A stretch of 64,000 nt of DNA, from positions 1 through 64,000 of the forward strand of contig CAJIYX010000059.1 of assembly GCA_905181725.1 (NCBI GenBank). The letters run 5' to 3'. Source of the stretch: Alphaproteobacteria bacterium UBA830 (GTDB taxonomy: Bacteria > Pseudomonadota > Alphaproteobacteria > MPNO01 > UBA830). The notes below the pieces were generated by a model, which saw nothing but the letters and a program-made list of their open reading frames with translations, was not told the DNA's origin and did no database searches. Below are positions 45,843 through 54,543 of the stretch, in pieces; positions within the stretch are counted from its first letter, which is position 1, and every line of letters starts with the position of its first letter. Position numbers and translations under genes: made by a program.

Positions 45843-46109
45843 TCAGGCGGTTGCGCCCGGCTTTGCCGCGTTAGTCCGGATTTTTGCTGGCAGCCCGCGC
45901 AATTTGCGCAATGTGCTGCGGGTAAAGACGAGCGTGAAACGTGCGGCATCAGCGAGCGCTTTCGACCGAATGATTTCGGCGTTGCGGCGATGAAACTCGA
46001 CCTGTTCGAGGGTTGGCCAATTATCATCGATACTGGCGCTATCGGGGGCGCTGTTGGTAGCATTGCTGTCGTGGAGCCGGGCGTTTTTGGTATCAGGATA
46101 GAGCCGCAT
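45843..46109 (-). CDS. Small basic hypothetical protein, 88 residues
   Basis: I do not recognise the family. The middle reads LEQVEFHRRNAEIIRSKALADAARFTLVFTRSTLRKLRG, an amphipathic helix followed by a basic segment, a pattern common in small alphaproteobacterial proteins near membranes or transcription apparatus. GGAGG nine bases before the ATG is the best ribosome site in this region, which supports a real gene. The 264-base gap upstream (46110-46373) is AT-rich, has a TATAAT near 46172 on the minus strand, and shows no other gene. Confidence 0.65.
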   Translation of the reverse strand: MRLYPDTKNARLHDSNATNSAPDSASIDDNWPTLEQVEFHRRNAEIIRSKALADAARFTLVFTRSTLRKLRGLPAKIRTNAAKPGATA

Positions 46110-46373
46110 GTAAAAAGACCTCCGTCATGAATTGATCGATGTCTCGTCCCTATCCGCTGTCACTATCTTATTATATTGCTGCAGTGCACCAATGATATAT
46201 CGTTTGTTTTCCATGCCAGTCAAGAAAATATGCTGCATCGCAATATGACATCGCCAGGCCAGAAATCCGCGGTATTTTATTTCCAATTCGGGGCCTAAAA
46301 AGACGTCTCAGATCGTTTCGGTTCTTCGCTCACGGCGCATGCCAGACAGGTCCCGCGCTTCGGGAACGCAGGA

Positions 46374-47984
46374 TCAGTTTCCGCCAGCATGTGGGCGGTC
46401 GAAGACGTGTCCGAAGGTCTGGTCGCGCAGGTCGCGCTTCAGCACCTTGCCAAAATGGCTGCGTGGCAGCGCCTCGATAAAGGCAACCTGCCGCGGCACC
46501 TTGAACCCTGCCAGCCGGTCGCGGCCAAACCGGAACAGGTCTTCCGCAAGCTTGCCGTTGTCTGCATCTGCATCCGATTTTACCGCGACCAGAAGAATGG
46601 CTTCATCCCAGCGCGCGTCGTCCACGCCGACGGCGGCACAATCCGTGATGCCGGTATGCTCCGCATATACAGTCTCGACCTCTACCGAGGGCACGGATTC
46701 GCCGCCCGTCAGGATGACGTCCTTTGAGCGATCTACGATGGCGATCCGGCCGTCCTCGTCCATCACGCCGATGTCGCCGGTGAAACACCATTCCAGACCT
46801 TCCGCGTCGTTCCGGCGGCGGCGCCAGGTGGCAGCGCCCGCTTCCGGATTGCGGTGATAGCCGAGGGCGGTATTGAAGTTGCGCATCGCGATGTGACCGG
46901 GTCTGCCGCGGGGTACGACCCGGTCGTCATCGTCAAGGATCAGCACCTGCGTATCGACATGGGGGACGCCGATGCTGTCCGGATGGCTGAGCAGTTCGCC
47001 CGGGCTCTGCGTCGCCATATTCAGGCTTTCGCTCAGGCCGGCTGCCGCCATGATGTCGGCTTCTGGAAACATCTCGGCGAGCTTCCGGCGCAGCGGAGCA
47101 GGGGTCGGTGCCGCGGTTGTCACCACTGTGCGGGGGGCGGTCAGGGGGATGCCGTCCCAGGCATCGTATATCGGGTTGATCAGGGCCGGCACCAGCGGCA
47201 GGTATTCAATGTCGCGCGCGCGGATTTCGGCAAGATAGCGCACCGGATCGAACGACGTGGCCGCCGGAAAGACAACGGTCCCGCCCCGCCACAGAATGGT
47301 AAACAATCCCCATTCCATTCCGGCGACGTGATAGGCTGGCAGCACCGACAGCGTCTGCCATCCGCGGCGAATGCCGTATTCCGCGATATCGGCGAGAACG
47401 GTAAAAAGCGTGCCCACATGGCTGTGCAGGACACCCTTGCTTTTGCCGGTAGTCCCGCCTGTGGAAACCAGGCGGTAAGGCTCATCGAAGGACATCGTGA
47501 CCGGCAGGTATTCGTTGGTTTCCGCGGCCAGAACGGTTTCGTAACCCTGCCAGCTCCTATCACCGGTTTCTCCCCGGGCGATGCGGATTGTCGGTGCGGC
47601 ATTGGCAAACCGGTCTGTAAAATCCGCATTGGCGACAATCGCCCGGCAATCGTGATCGTTCACATATTCGGCGACATCCGACGGGAGCAGGCGGACGTTG
47701 AGCGGGGCGACAATGGCGCCAATCCGTGCGCAGGCAAAAATCGCCTCGACGATTGCGTGTTCGTTCCAGAACATTGCCGCAACCATATCGCCTTTCTCAA
47801 CGCCGGCGCGCATCATCGCGCGGGCGAGCCGGGTGATGGGTGCATCGAGCTCGCCATAGGACAGCCGACGGTCGCTCAGCAGGTCGTCTATCGCCGCCCG
47901 GTCCGGATAAAGCTCCGCCCCCCGCGACACGATAAAGGCGATGTTTGCGAGTTGCCGTTCAGGATTTCTCAGGTCTTCCATCAT
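46374..47984 (-). CDS. AMP-forming acyl-CoA synthetase / class I adenylate-forming ligase
   Basis: A 536-residue ligase. The phosphate loop is VSTGGTTGKSKGVLHSH near residue 170, the middle motif AAAGLSESLNMATQSPG near 310, WCFTGDIGVMDEDGRIAIVDRSKDVILTGGESVPSVEVE near 400-440, and PRSHFGKVLKRDLRDQ with the catalytic Lys near the end. It is downstream of a dienelactone hydrolase-like gene (22-base gap), so the pair may work on one substrate. It is not a close copy of the ligase at 1237-2730. Confidence 0.9.
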   Translation of the reverse strand: MMEDLRNPERQLANIAFIVSRGAELYPDRAAIDDLLSDRRLSYGELDAPITRLARAMMRAGVEKGDMVAAMFWNEHAIVEAIFACARIGAIVAPLNVRLLPSDVAEYVNDHDCRAIVANADFTDRFANAAPTIRIARGETGDRSWQGYETVLAAETNEYLPVTMSFDEPYRLVSTGGTTGKSKGVLHSHVGTLFTVLADIAEYGIRRGWQTLSVLPAYHVAGMEWGLFTILWRGGTVVFPAATSFDPVRYLAEIRARDIEYLPLVPALINPIYDAWDGIPLTAPRTVVTTAAPTPAPLRRKLAEMFPEADIMAAAGLSESLNMATQSPGELLSHPDSIGVPHVDTQVLILDDDDRVVPRGRPGHIAMRNFNTALGYHRNPEAGAATWRRRRNDAEGLEWCFTGDIGVMDEDGRIAIVDRSKDVILTGGESVPSVEVETVYAEHTGITDCAAVGVDDARWDEAILLVAVKSDADADNGKLAEDLFRFGRDRLAGFKVPRQVAFIEALPRSHFGKVLKRDLRDQTFGHVFDRPHAGGN

Positions 47985-48006
47985 TTTTATGCGCCCGCCT
48001 GCGGGG

Positions 48007-48726
48007 TCAGCCGAGGTTGTCGGTCAGAAACACCCGGATCTTAGCCCAGGCGTCCTTGGCCTGCTCCTTGCGGTAGCGTTCCGGGTTCATGAAATCCTGG
48101 AAGCCGTGCCCGGCGCCGTCATATTGATAAAATTCGTGAGGTACGTGTGCCTCGGTGAGCGCCGCGTCTAGATCGGCCACATCCGCAGGCGACGGGTTCT
48201 GATCCTCGTTGCCGAAAACGCCCATGACCGGGCAGGGGATGTTGCCGGCCATCTCGATCGGCGGGGTCGCGCCGTCGCCCATACCGAGCTTGATGCGCCC
48301 GCCATACAGCGTGATCAGCGCTTTGTAATTTGCGTTGTGGCAGGCATGCAGCCAGCTGACGCGGCCGCCCCAGCAATGCCCGATCACGCCCATGCGGTTC
48401 TCATCCACGCTGTCCATGCCGGCGAGCAGGCCATAGGCGGCATCGATGTCGGCGACGCAGCGGTCGTCGCGGAATTCGTCGCGCTTGATCGCGATATCGG
48501 TTTCCGGCGTCCACCAGTGAAACACGAACGGGATAACGCAGACATAGCCCGCATTGGCGAATGCCTCGCCGACATCGAAGGTGAACGGGTCTTTTCCCAG
48601 GCCTTCATGGGCGATCGGCAGATGCTGGGCGCAGACGATACCGGGGTGTGGTCCGGAGCCTTCAGGTTCGAAGATCAGAATTTCCATCGGGCTGTTTTCG
48701 ATGGTCACGGTTTCTTTGCGGTACAT
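48007..48726 (-). CDS. Dienelactone hydrolase family protein
   Basis: A 239-residue alpha/beta hydrolase with a cysteine nucleophile: VIGHCWGGRVSWLHAC near residue 113 gives G-x-C-x-G-G, GVFGNEDQNPSP near 168 the Asp and YQYDGAGHGFQD near 203 the His. Dienelactone hydrolases open lactones in chlorocatechol and related pathways, but the family is broad. The ATG at 48726 has GGGAG nine bases upstream; open frame before it has no homology. Confidence 0.88.
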   Translation of the reverse strand: MYRKETVTIENSPMEILIFEPEGSGPHPGIVCAQHLPIAHEGLGKDPFTFDVGEAFANAGYVCVIPFVFHWWTPETDIAIKRDEFRDDRCVADIDAAYGLLAGMDSVDENRMGVIGHCWGGRVSWLHACHNANYKALITLYGGRIKLGMGDGATPPIEMAGNIPCPVMGVFGNEDQNPSPADVADLDAALTEAHVPHEFYQYDGAGHGFQDFMNPERYRKEQAKDAWAKIRVFLTDNLG

Positions 48727-48849
48727 ACGGTGTTGCTCCCGGTTGGCTGACAGCCACAATTTCTGACGGGGCGTCGATTCTGTTTTATTTGCTTACTATA
48801 CCGCTCAAATGATTTCTCAACGAGGCCCTGCCACAATGACTTCCCCATC

Positions 48850-49500
48850 ATGATTCCCGCATCGCTCCACGCGGGGTACCGCCGGTTCCGGGACGACCGG
48901 TTCCTGACCGAAGAAGCCCGGTACCGGGATCTTGCCGGCGGACAGTCACCCGAAACGATGATTGTCGCCTGCGCTGACAGTCGGGTGGATCCGGCGACGA
49001 TTTTCGCCGCCGCACCGGGCGAGTTGTTCGTTGTGCGCAACGTCGCGGCACTGGTGCCGCCCTGCGAGGCATCTTCGGGGTATCACGGCACGTCGGCCGC
49101 GCTGGAATTTGCGATGACGGGAATCGCGGTCAAAAACATCGTCGTGATGGGCCATGGCCTGTGCGGTGGCGTGGCCGCATCCCTCGCGGCGGTAGAGAAT
49201 GTGCCGACCGGCACTTTTCTCGGCCCATGGGTCGAATTGCTGTCCGGCGTGCGGGACGATGTGTTGCGGGACGAGCGCATCAGCGGCGCGGTTGAACGTC
49301 AGCGCGCCCTCGAATGGATGGGCGTTCTCTATTCGATCGGCAACCTGCGGACGTTCCCGTTTGTCCGCGAAGCCGAGCAGGCCGGCAGGTTGAACGTGCA
49401 CGGCGCCTGGTTTTCTATCGCCGAGGCCGAACTGTACTGGCACAACGCGGATACCGGTATTTTTGAGGCGGTCGTCGCGGGATTGCCCGCCTCCCGGTAG
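48850..49500 (+). CDS. Beta-class carbonic anhydrase
   Basis: A 216-residue enzyme interconverting CO2 and bicarbonate. The zinc and catalytic residues are CADSRVDPATIF near residue 41 (Cys and the Asp-Arg dyad) and VMGHGLCGGVAASL near 99 (His and Cys). GYHGTSAALEFA near 77 is the usual connecting helix. Length and motif spacing fit the plant-type beta class. Divergent from the dienelactone hydrolase-like gene. Confidence 0.93.
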   Translation: MIPASLHAGYRRFRDDRFLTEEARYRDLAGGQSPETMIVACADSRVDPATIFAAAPGELFVVRNVAALVPPCEASSGYHGTSAALEFAMTGIAVKNIVVMGHGLCGGVAASLAAVENVPTGTFLGPWVELLSGVRDDVLRDERISGAVERQRALEWMGVLYSIGNLRTFPFVREAEQAGRLNVHGAWFSIAEAELYWHNADTGIFEAVVAGLPASR

Positions 49501-49514
49501 CAACAGGTCGCGGG

Positions 49515-49868
49515 TCAGACTAAGGGGTGGATTGCGGGCCCGAATGCGGGCTGTACTTCTTTAACAATCACACTCAGATCGAACCGTTTGGTATCGAGCG
49601 TTGCCAGAACCTGGCCTGTCTTGACCCGGTCCCCCTGTTTCACGGCGGCGGTCGCAACCTTGCCGGACACCGAAAAAGTCAGGGCTGGTGTATCTGCGGC
49701 GACAATAGTGCCGGACACGCGGCGGATGTCGCCGCCGGCAGGTTAGCTGACATAATAGGCTTTTATGGCGCGGATCCGCTCCGGCGCGGTTGCTTCCGGC
49801 TCGCTGTCGCATGCCGCTAGAATGCCCACCGTTCCCGCGAGCACAGCCAACCCAAATGTCTTCTTCAT
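49515..49868 (-). pseudogene. RND efflux periplasmic adaptor lipoprotein gene, nonsense codon and truncated
   Basis: From ATG 49868 the frame reads KKTFGLAVLAGTVGILAACDSEPE, a lipoprotein signal with lipobox LAAC, then IKAYYVS and a TAA at 49745-49743. Directly after the TAA the same frame continues PAGGDIRRVSGTIVAADTPA and SGKVATAAVKQGDRVKTGQV, the first beta-barrel and biotinyl-lipoyl half typical of membrane fusion proteins. It stops for good at 49515 after about 118 codons instead of the usual 350-400, with no transporter gene following. It is therefore broken twice. Confidence 0.85.
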
Positions 49869-49963
49869 GCCAATTCTTACCTTTGTCGCATTCCGGGACG
49901 CACCATAGCGTTCCGAAATACACGGCAGAATTTAACAGAAAACGGCCCTCGCCGCCGTTTGAA

Positions 49964-50803
49964 TCAGTCTAGGTCGCTGGCATCGTGGCGTTCGGCGAGT
50001 TGCAGTTCTTCCGGCCCCATTAGCTTGTTCACCCGCCGTCCGCGCTGGACCGCCGGGCGTGCCTGGATCTCATTCGCCCATCGCACGACGTTGGTATAGG
50101 ACGCAGCTTCGATGAATTCTTCGGCTTCGTACTGGTTGTTGATGACCAGATTGCCGTACCACGCATAGGTGGCGATATCGGCGATGTTGTATTCGTCACC
50201 GCACAGGAACTGTCGTTCTGCGAGATTTTTTTCGAGTACGTCGAGCTGGCGTTTGATCTCCATCGTGAAGCGGTCGATGGGGTATTCGAACTTTTCGGGC
50301 GCGTATTTGTAGAAATGACCAAACCCGCCGCCAAGATATGGCGCGCTGCCCATCTGCCAGAACAGCCAGGACATGCATTCCGCCCGGGCCGCCGGTTCTG
50401 TCGGCAGGAAGGCATCGAACTTTTCGGCTAGGTAAAACAGGATCGCGCCGGATTCGAACACCCGTGTCGGTGTCGGCGTGCTGACATCCAGCATGGCCGG
50501 GATTTTTGAATTCGGATTCACCGACACAAAACCGCTGCCGAACTGGTCGCCGTCTAAAATTTTGATCAGCCAAGCGTCGTATTCGGCTTCTTTCTTGCCG
50601 AGCGCCAGCAGCTCTTCGAACATGATCGTGACCTTGATGCCGTTCGGCGTTGCCAGCGAATAAAGCTGGTGGGGGTGCTTGCCGACCGGCAATTTCTTTT
50701 CATGGGTCGCCCCGGAGGTCGGGCGGTTGACGCTGGCAAATGTGCCGCCGTTTTCGGCATCCCATTTCCAGACTTTCGGCGGTGTGTATGTGGCGTCGGC
50801 CAT
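49964..50803 (-). CDS. yghU: YghU-type glutathione-dependent disulfide-bond oxidoreductase (Nu-class GST)
   Basis: A 279-residue protein with the long N-terminal extension that marks YghU (YTPPKVWKWDAENGGTFASVNRPTSG, then LYSLATPNGIKVTIMFEELL). NPNSKIPAML and RVFESGAILFYLAEKF form the glutathione site, and SWLFWQMGSAPYLGGGFGHFYKYAPEKFEYPI in the helical domain is a family signature. These enzymes use two glutathione molecules and have disulfide reductase activity. Length matches Escherichia coli YghU closely. Confidence 0.92.
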   Translation of the reverse strand: MADATYTPPKVWKWDAENGGTFASVNRPTSGATHEKKLPVGKHPHQLYSLATPNGIKVTIMFEELLALGKKEAEYDAWLIKILDGDQFGSGFVSVNPNSKIPAMLDVSTPTPTRVFESGAILFYLAEKFDAFLPTEPAARAECMSWLFWQMGSAPYLGGGFGHFYKYAPEKFEYPIDRFTMEIKRQLDVLEKNLAERQFLCGDEYNIADIATYAWYGNLVINNQYEAEEFIEAASYTNVVRWANEIQARPAVQRGRRVNKLMGPEELQLAERHDASDLD

Positions 50804-50955
50804 GTGATCTGCTTTCTGTATGAAGAACGAGTCGGACCGGCAGACACGCCGATCCTGTTGCCGTGCACATTACCAAGAGGGTCGGCGGCTATCCAGAGGA
50901 TGGCCTGTGCTTGAGATGCATATGTCTCGTTGCGGATACGCAACGTTGACAAGCG

Positions 50956-51931
50956 TCAGGTCGCCGCCGTTCGTTTTTCCCACGCCGCCGCCAGGTCCCG
51001 CGATGAATTATCGCCCAGCCGGGATATTGCCTGCGAGACGTAATACATACCGGCGATTTCTGCGAGACGCTTCATCAACTGCAGCGTGACCGGGCCGGGT
51101 AGGGCGGCCCCACCGGTCGATTCCGCGCCGCTGATCTGTGCGCCGTTCAGGCTTGTCACAGGAACAATCACCGGCGTTGTACTGCGGATGAAGGCTTCGT
51201 CCGCGGCATACACGTCATAGGGAGTGAAATTACCTTCGATGGTCTCAATACCCAGTTCCGCGGCGACTTCTAGGACAGCGGCGCGGGTGACGCCGTCCAG
51301 GACGTTGCGTGCGGCAGACGTATAGAGATGGCCGTCGGCGATGAAAAAGAAATTACCTGTATTTGTCTCGGCCACGTTGCTGGCGGCATCCAGCATAAGC
51401 GGAATCGCTCCCGGGTCGGACCGCTTCGCTTCCAGCGCCACCAAGATCTGGTTCATGCGGCTCAGCACTTTCGCCTTGGCGTCGATACTGTCCGGCGCCG
51501 TCCGGCGGATGCCCGGTGTCACCAGATTCAGGCCGCTTAAGTAGTTTGCGGCGTATTGTTCGAATTCGATCTGGACGCAGAACATGGCGACGATGGTGTC
51601 CGACGGATGACCCATCGCATTGTCGCCGTGGAGATCACATGCCACAGAGCGAAATCGCTGCCGGCGTCCAGGCGTCCCAGGTTGCGCTCCAGCATCTCCT
51701 GGGTCGCCGAGGTCAGCGCCTCCCGGCTCAGACCTATGTCGATTCGCACGTAAGCCAGAGACCGGAAAAGCCGGTCGAGGTGACCGTCGAGCCGGAACAG
51801 TTTGTGCCCGAATGTGCGGGTGACCTCATACACCCCGTCGCCGCCGAAAAACCGCGCTCCGTGACGGGAACCTTTGCTTCGCCCTCCGGCTCGAAAGTGC
51901 CGTTTAGATAAACAATATTGTCGCCGCTCAT
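50956..51931 (-). pseudogene. Class IV (D-amino acid / branched-chain type) aminotransferase gene with two frameshifts
   Basis: Three overlapping frames together give one class IV PLP enzyme. The first, from ATG 51931, reads GDNIVYLNGTFEPEGEAKVPVTERGF and breaks in a run of five A on the plus strand (51847-51851). The second continues GVYEVTRTFGHKLFRLDGHL to about 51630. The third, GHPSDTIVAMFCVQIEFEQY to the stop at 50956, contains SIDAKAKVLSRMN with the PLP Lys, AETNTGNFFFI and the C-terminal half. Restoring one base at each point rebuilds a protein of about 320 residues. Either the gene is recently inactivated or the base calls in these spots are wrong. Confidence 0.82.
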
Positions 51932-52000
51932 GTCGTCACCGCATCGTCCGTTGGAAGAAGAAGCCGGGAGAAAGCGGAAACGAGTCTATCCGTACGACGC

Positions 52001-52471
52001 TCACTTACCGCAGCAGCGCTTGAATTTCTTTCCTGATTCGCAGGGGCAGGGATCATTTCGTCCGGTCTTGCCGACGGGTGTGGTGGCGACCGCACCGTCG
52101 ACATAGACCCAAAGCCCGTCTTCGCGCCGGAAGCGGGAGTTTTCCCGGTGAACGCGGGTTGCGCCTCCATCGCTCTGGTCTTTGAACCGGGCGGTGAAGT
52201 CGACCGTACCTGTTGCGTCCGCAACGCCCCCGCCTGAGGTGCCATTAATTTTGAGGCCGACCCATGTGACGGCGGGAAGGTCGGTATCTAGGCTGTCGCG
52301 ATGTTCAGACGTAGTGGTCCGCGCGATATAGGTGCCGTCGCCGTGCGCGAAGGCGGTGTAGCGCGACCGCATGAGGGCTTCGGCGGTGGGTGCGGGCAGG
52401 CCCGCCAGATAGGGACCGCAGCACGTATCGAACCGCTCGCCCGATCCGCAGCGGCATTGTTTTGCCGGCAT
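52001..52471 (-). CDS. YchJ family protein with SEC-C motifs at both ends
   Basis: A 156-residue protein. The N-terminus CRCGSGERFDTCCGPYL and the C-terminus DPCPCESGKKFKRCCGK are two SEC-C zinc motifs. Between them, EALMRSRYTAFAHGD and the beta-rich TGTVDFTARFKDQ, HRENSRFRREDGLWVYVDG belong to the YchJ middle domain. SEC-C motifs bind zinc and protein partners such as SecB or ribosomes. AAGGAG before the ATG at 52471 fixes the start; TetR ends five bases upstream. Confidence 0.88.
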   Translation of the reverse strand: MPAKQCRCGSGERFDTCCGPYLAGLPAPTAEALMRSRYTAFAHGDGTYIARTTTSEHRDSLDTDLPAVTWVGLKINGTSGGGVADATGTVDFTARFKDQSDGGATRVHRENSRFRREDGLWVYVDGAVATTPVGKTGRNDPCPCESGKKFKRCCGK

Positions 52472-52475
52472 CGGT

Positions 52476-53093
52476 CTATTCTCCTTCTTCCGCAACGACG
52501 AAAAGTTGCCGCGCGGAGATTTTAAGATTGGCGATATAGGCTTTCTGCGACCAGCCGCAATCGATTGTCAGGTGTTCCCAGTTATGCACCGACAGCATCG
52601 TCCATAACAGGTCGGTTGCCCGTCCGCGCGGATATGCGGGCGACAGGCGGCCGTCGGTTTTCAGGGCATTGATCGCAGCAGTGCATCCTTCGCGCATCGC
52701 GGCCATCCGGCTGTCCCAGGCGGCGGCTGCCGCTTCATCGCCTGACTCCTTTAGTGCAAGCAGGACCCGGGCGATGCCGTAAATCTCGGGAATGTAATTC
52801 CCCCAGGCGTCGATATATGTATCGAGTCGCGCCTCGCCGGAGATGGCCGTACGGCTGGCCGCAAGACGGGCGTCGATGTCTTTTGCTTCATCGACATAGA
52901 GCGTGGTTGCGATCAGCAGGTCGGTACGGGTGGCAAAATGCAGATAGAGCGCCTGGCGGCTGATGCCTGCCCGTTTGGCGATGTCCACCATGCGGAGTGC
53001 GGTTTCGGGGGTGTCCGCCACGAGCGACAGAACGGCGTCGCGAACCCGGGAGCGCGTGTCTGATTTTTTAATTGACATATTGTCAAGTAGCAC
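52476..53093 (-). CDS. TetR/AcrR family transcriptional regulator
   Basis: A regulator of about 200-205 residues. The DNA-binding part is RVRDAVLSLVADTPETALRMVDIAKRAGISRQALYLHFATRTDLL, with the helix-turn-helix at residues 36-58; the ligand domain that follows is not recognisable. Start may be the GTG at 53093 or the ATG at 53078; neither has ideal spacing to GAAGG. The gene is divergent from an NAD(P)-binding protein, and two matching palindromes lie in the gap, one overlapping its own start, so autoregulation plus control of the neighbour is likely. Confidence 0.88.
   Translation of the reverse strand: MLLDNMSIKKSDTRSRVRDAVLSLVADTPETALRMVDIAKRAGISRQALYLHFATRTDLLIATTLYVDEAKDIDARLAASRTAISGEARLDTYIDAWGNYIPEIYGIARVLLALKESGDEAAAAAWDSRMAAMREGCTAAINALKTDGRLSPAYPRGRATDLLWTMLSVHNWEHLTIDCGWSQKAYIANLKISARQLFVVAEEGE
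53072..53086. promoter_or_regulatory. Operator palindrome 1 for the TetR-type regulator
   Basis: TTGACATATTGTCAA, with arms TTGACA and TGTCAA, overlaps the ATG of the regulator. A copy differing at one position is at 53113-53127, 41 bases away (about four helical turns). Confidence 0.75.
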
Positions 53094-53112
53094 CTTCTTG
53101 TCACTCCGTCAA

Positions 53113-53127
53113 TTGACAGATTGTCAA
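53113..53127. promoter_or_regulatory. Operator palindrome 2 for the TetR-type regulator
   Basis: TTGACAGATTGTCAA, with the same arms as the palindrome at 53072 and also followed by GTA, lies 33 bases before the ATG of the NAD(P)-binding gene, where a repressor would block its promoter. Confidence 0.75.
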
Positions 53128-53160
53128 GTAATTTAGTTCAGCTCACTTATGGAGAAGACG

Positions 53161-53784
53161 ATGAAGATAATTATTTTTGGCGCGTCCGGCTCTGTCGGGC
53201 GTCATTTGGTCGACCAGGCGCTGACCGCCGGAGACAGCGTCACCGCGTTTGGTCGCAATCCATCGGTTTTGACGGCGGACCACGCCAATCTGGCACGGCA
53301 GGCAGGCGACGTCCTCGGCCCCGCTTCGGTTCTGTCGGCAGTCGGTAGGCACGATGTCGTGATGATCGCGCTCGGGGCGGGCAGAAAAGGCACCGTTCGT
53401 GCGGCCGGAACACAAAACATCATCGCGGCCATGACGCATCATGGCCTGCGCCGCCTGGTCTCCGCATCGACGCTCGGTGCGGGCGACAGCTACCCCGTGC
53501 GCAACTTTTTCTGGAAGCGGGTCATGTTCGGTCTGTTGTTGCGTGACGCATTTGCCGATCATCAGATGCAAGAAAAAGCCATTCGTCAAAGCGATCTGGA
53601 CTGGGTCATCCTACGTCCCGGCGCTTACACCGATGGGCCGGTCACCGGGGTCTATAAATACGGCTTCGAGGCGACCGAAAAGAAGGTCGCCCTGAAAAGA
53701 TCGCGGGCCGATGTCGCGGGTTTTTTGTTTCAATAACTCACCGGCACCACTTGGCTGCGCCAGACGCTAGGGTTTTCTTACTGA
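53161..53784 (+). CDS. NAD(P)H-binding (NmrA/SDR-like) protein with premature TAA near the C-terminus
   Basis: MKIIIFGASGSVGRHLVDQALTAG starts an atypical short Rossmann protein; MIALGAGRKGTVRAAGTQNII near residue 66, RLVSASTLGAG near 94 and DWVILRPGAYTDGPVTG near 147 follow the NAD(P)H-binding family. GGAG six bases before ATG 53161 sets the start. The frame meets TAA at 53734-53736 after SRADVAGFLFQ, yet continues in the same frame as LTGTTWLRQTLGFSY to TGA at 53782-53784, exactly the type of ending relatives have. The present product would be 191 residues and lack the last strand. The divergent TetR regulator with two operators probably controls it. Confidence 0.8.
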
Positions 53785-53910
53785 TCGCCCCTACCGATTT
53801 TGTGCGGTCTGCCCTCGCACGCTCTGTCTCTTTCCTGAATATGCATCACGGCTGGACGCGGCGTGGCCGCTGCGCCACATTTGGCGGGCATACAGTTTCA
53901 GGAGGACAAG

Positions 53911-54516
53911 ATGCCAAGAGGCGTGATCGATACTGACGGGCTGATAACGCCCGACCTTCAGGCATTGCGCGAAACACAGACGCCGGACGGTCTGCCGTTC
54001 AGTATTGCGAAGATCGGGCATGTGGTCCTCATGGTCCAGGATCTCGAAAAGTCGGTCGATTTCTATACCCGTGTGCTCGGCTTCCGGGTGTCTGATGTCT
54101 ATCCCGCGACGATGGTGCCGGGTCGGATGGTCTTCATGCGGTGTGCGAATGATCACCATGGTGTGGCGCTGGTCGGCGGTGCGGCTGCACCCGGCAACAG
54201 TAACGAGCTCAATCACATGGCGTTCGAAGTAGCGACCTTGGACGAGGTGTTCCGGGCGCGTGTCCATCTTGAGGCCGAGGGCGTGAAGATTACCTATGCC
54301 GGGCGCCGCCGCGCGGGTTGTCAGGTCGCGGTTGAATTCCTCGATCCTGACAACCACGTCCTCGAAATATATTGGGGTATCGACCAGGTCGGCAGCGAGG
54401 GGCAGGTCCGCCTGCCTGCGGAATGGCGTGAGGAAATGACGCTTGAGGGCGCGGTCGATAACGCACCCCCGGGCCAGGACACCACTCTTGCGGATCCGTC
54501 GCTGCGGCGCGACTAA
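53911..54516 (+). CDS. VOC superfamily protein (glyoxalase/dioxygenase fold)
   Basis: A 201-residue single VOC unit. KIGHVVLMVQDLEKSVDFYTRVLGFRV near residue 31 supplies the first His, LNHMAFEVATLDEVFRARVHLEAEG near 91 the second, and VEFLDPDNHVLEIYWG near 133 the Glu. AGGAGG five bases before ATG 53911 decides the start; the frame upstream to 53863 is untranslated. It resembles the extradiol dioxygenase-like VOC proteins and sits near the aryl-CoA monooxygenase, convergently. Confidence 0.87.
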   Translation: MPRGVIDTDGLITPDLQALRETQTPDGLPFSIAKIGHVVLMVQDLEKSVDFYTRVLGFRVSDVYPATMVPGRMVFMRCANDHHGVALVGGAAAPGNSNELNHMAFEVATLDEVFRARVHLEAEGVKITYAGRRRAGCQVAVEFLDPDNHVLEIYWGIDQVGSEGQVRLPAEWREEMTLEGAVDNAPPGQDTTLADPSLRRD

Positions 54517-54543
54517 AAGCCCCCGTTAGAGCAACGCTTCACC

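Noticed and set aside
46854-48044. 396-codon plus-strand frame
   Set aside because: Antisense to the acyl-CoA ligase; no signature of its own.
40622-53784. Reassignment of TAA as a sense codon
   Set aside because: TAA serves as the true stop in several intact genes here (for example the integrase relic and RidA), so in-frame TAA codons are better explained as lesions.
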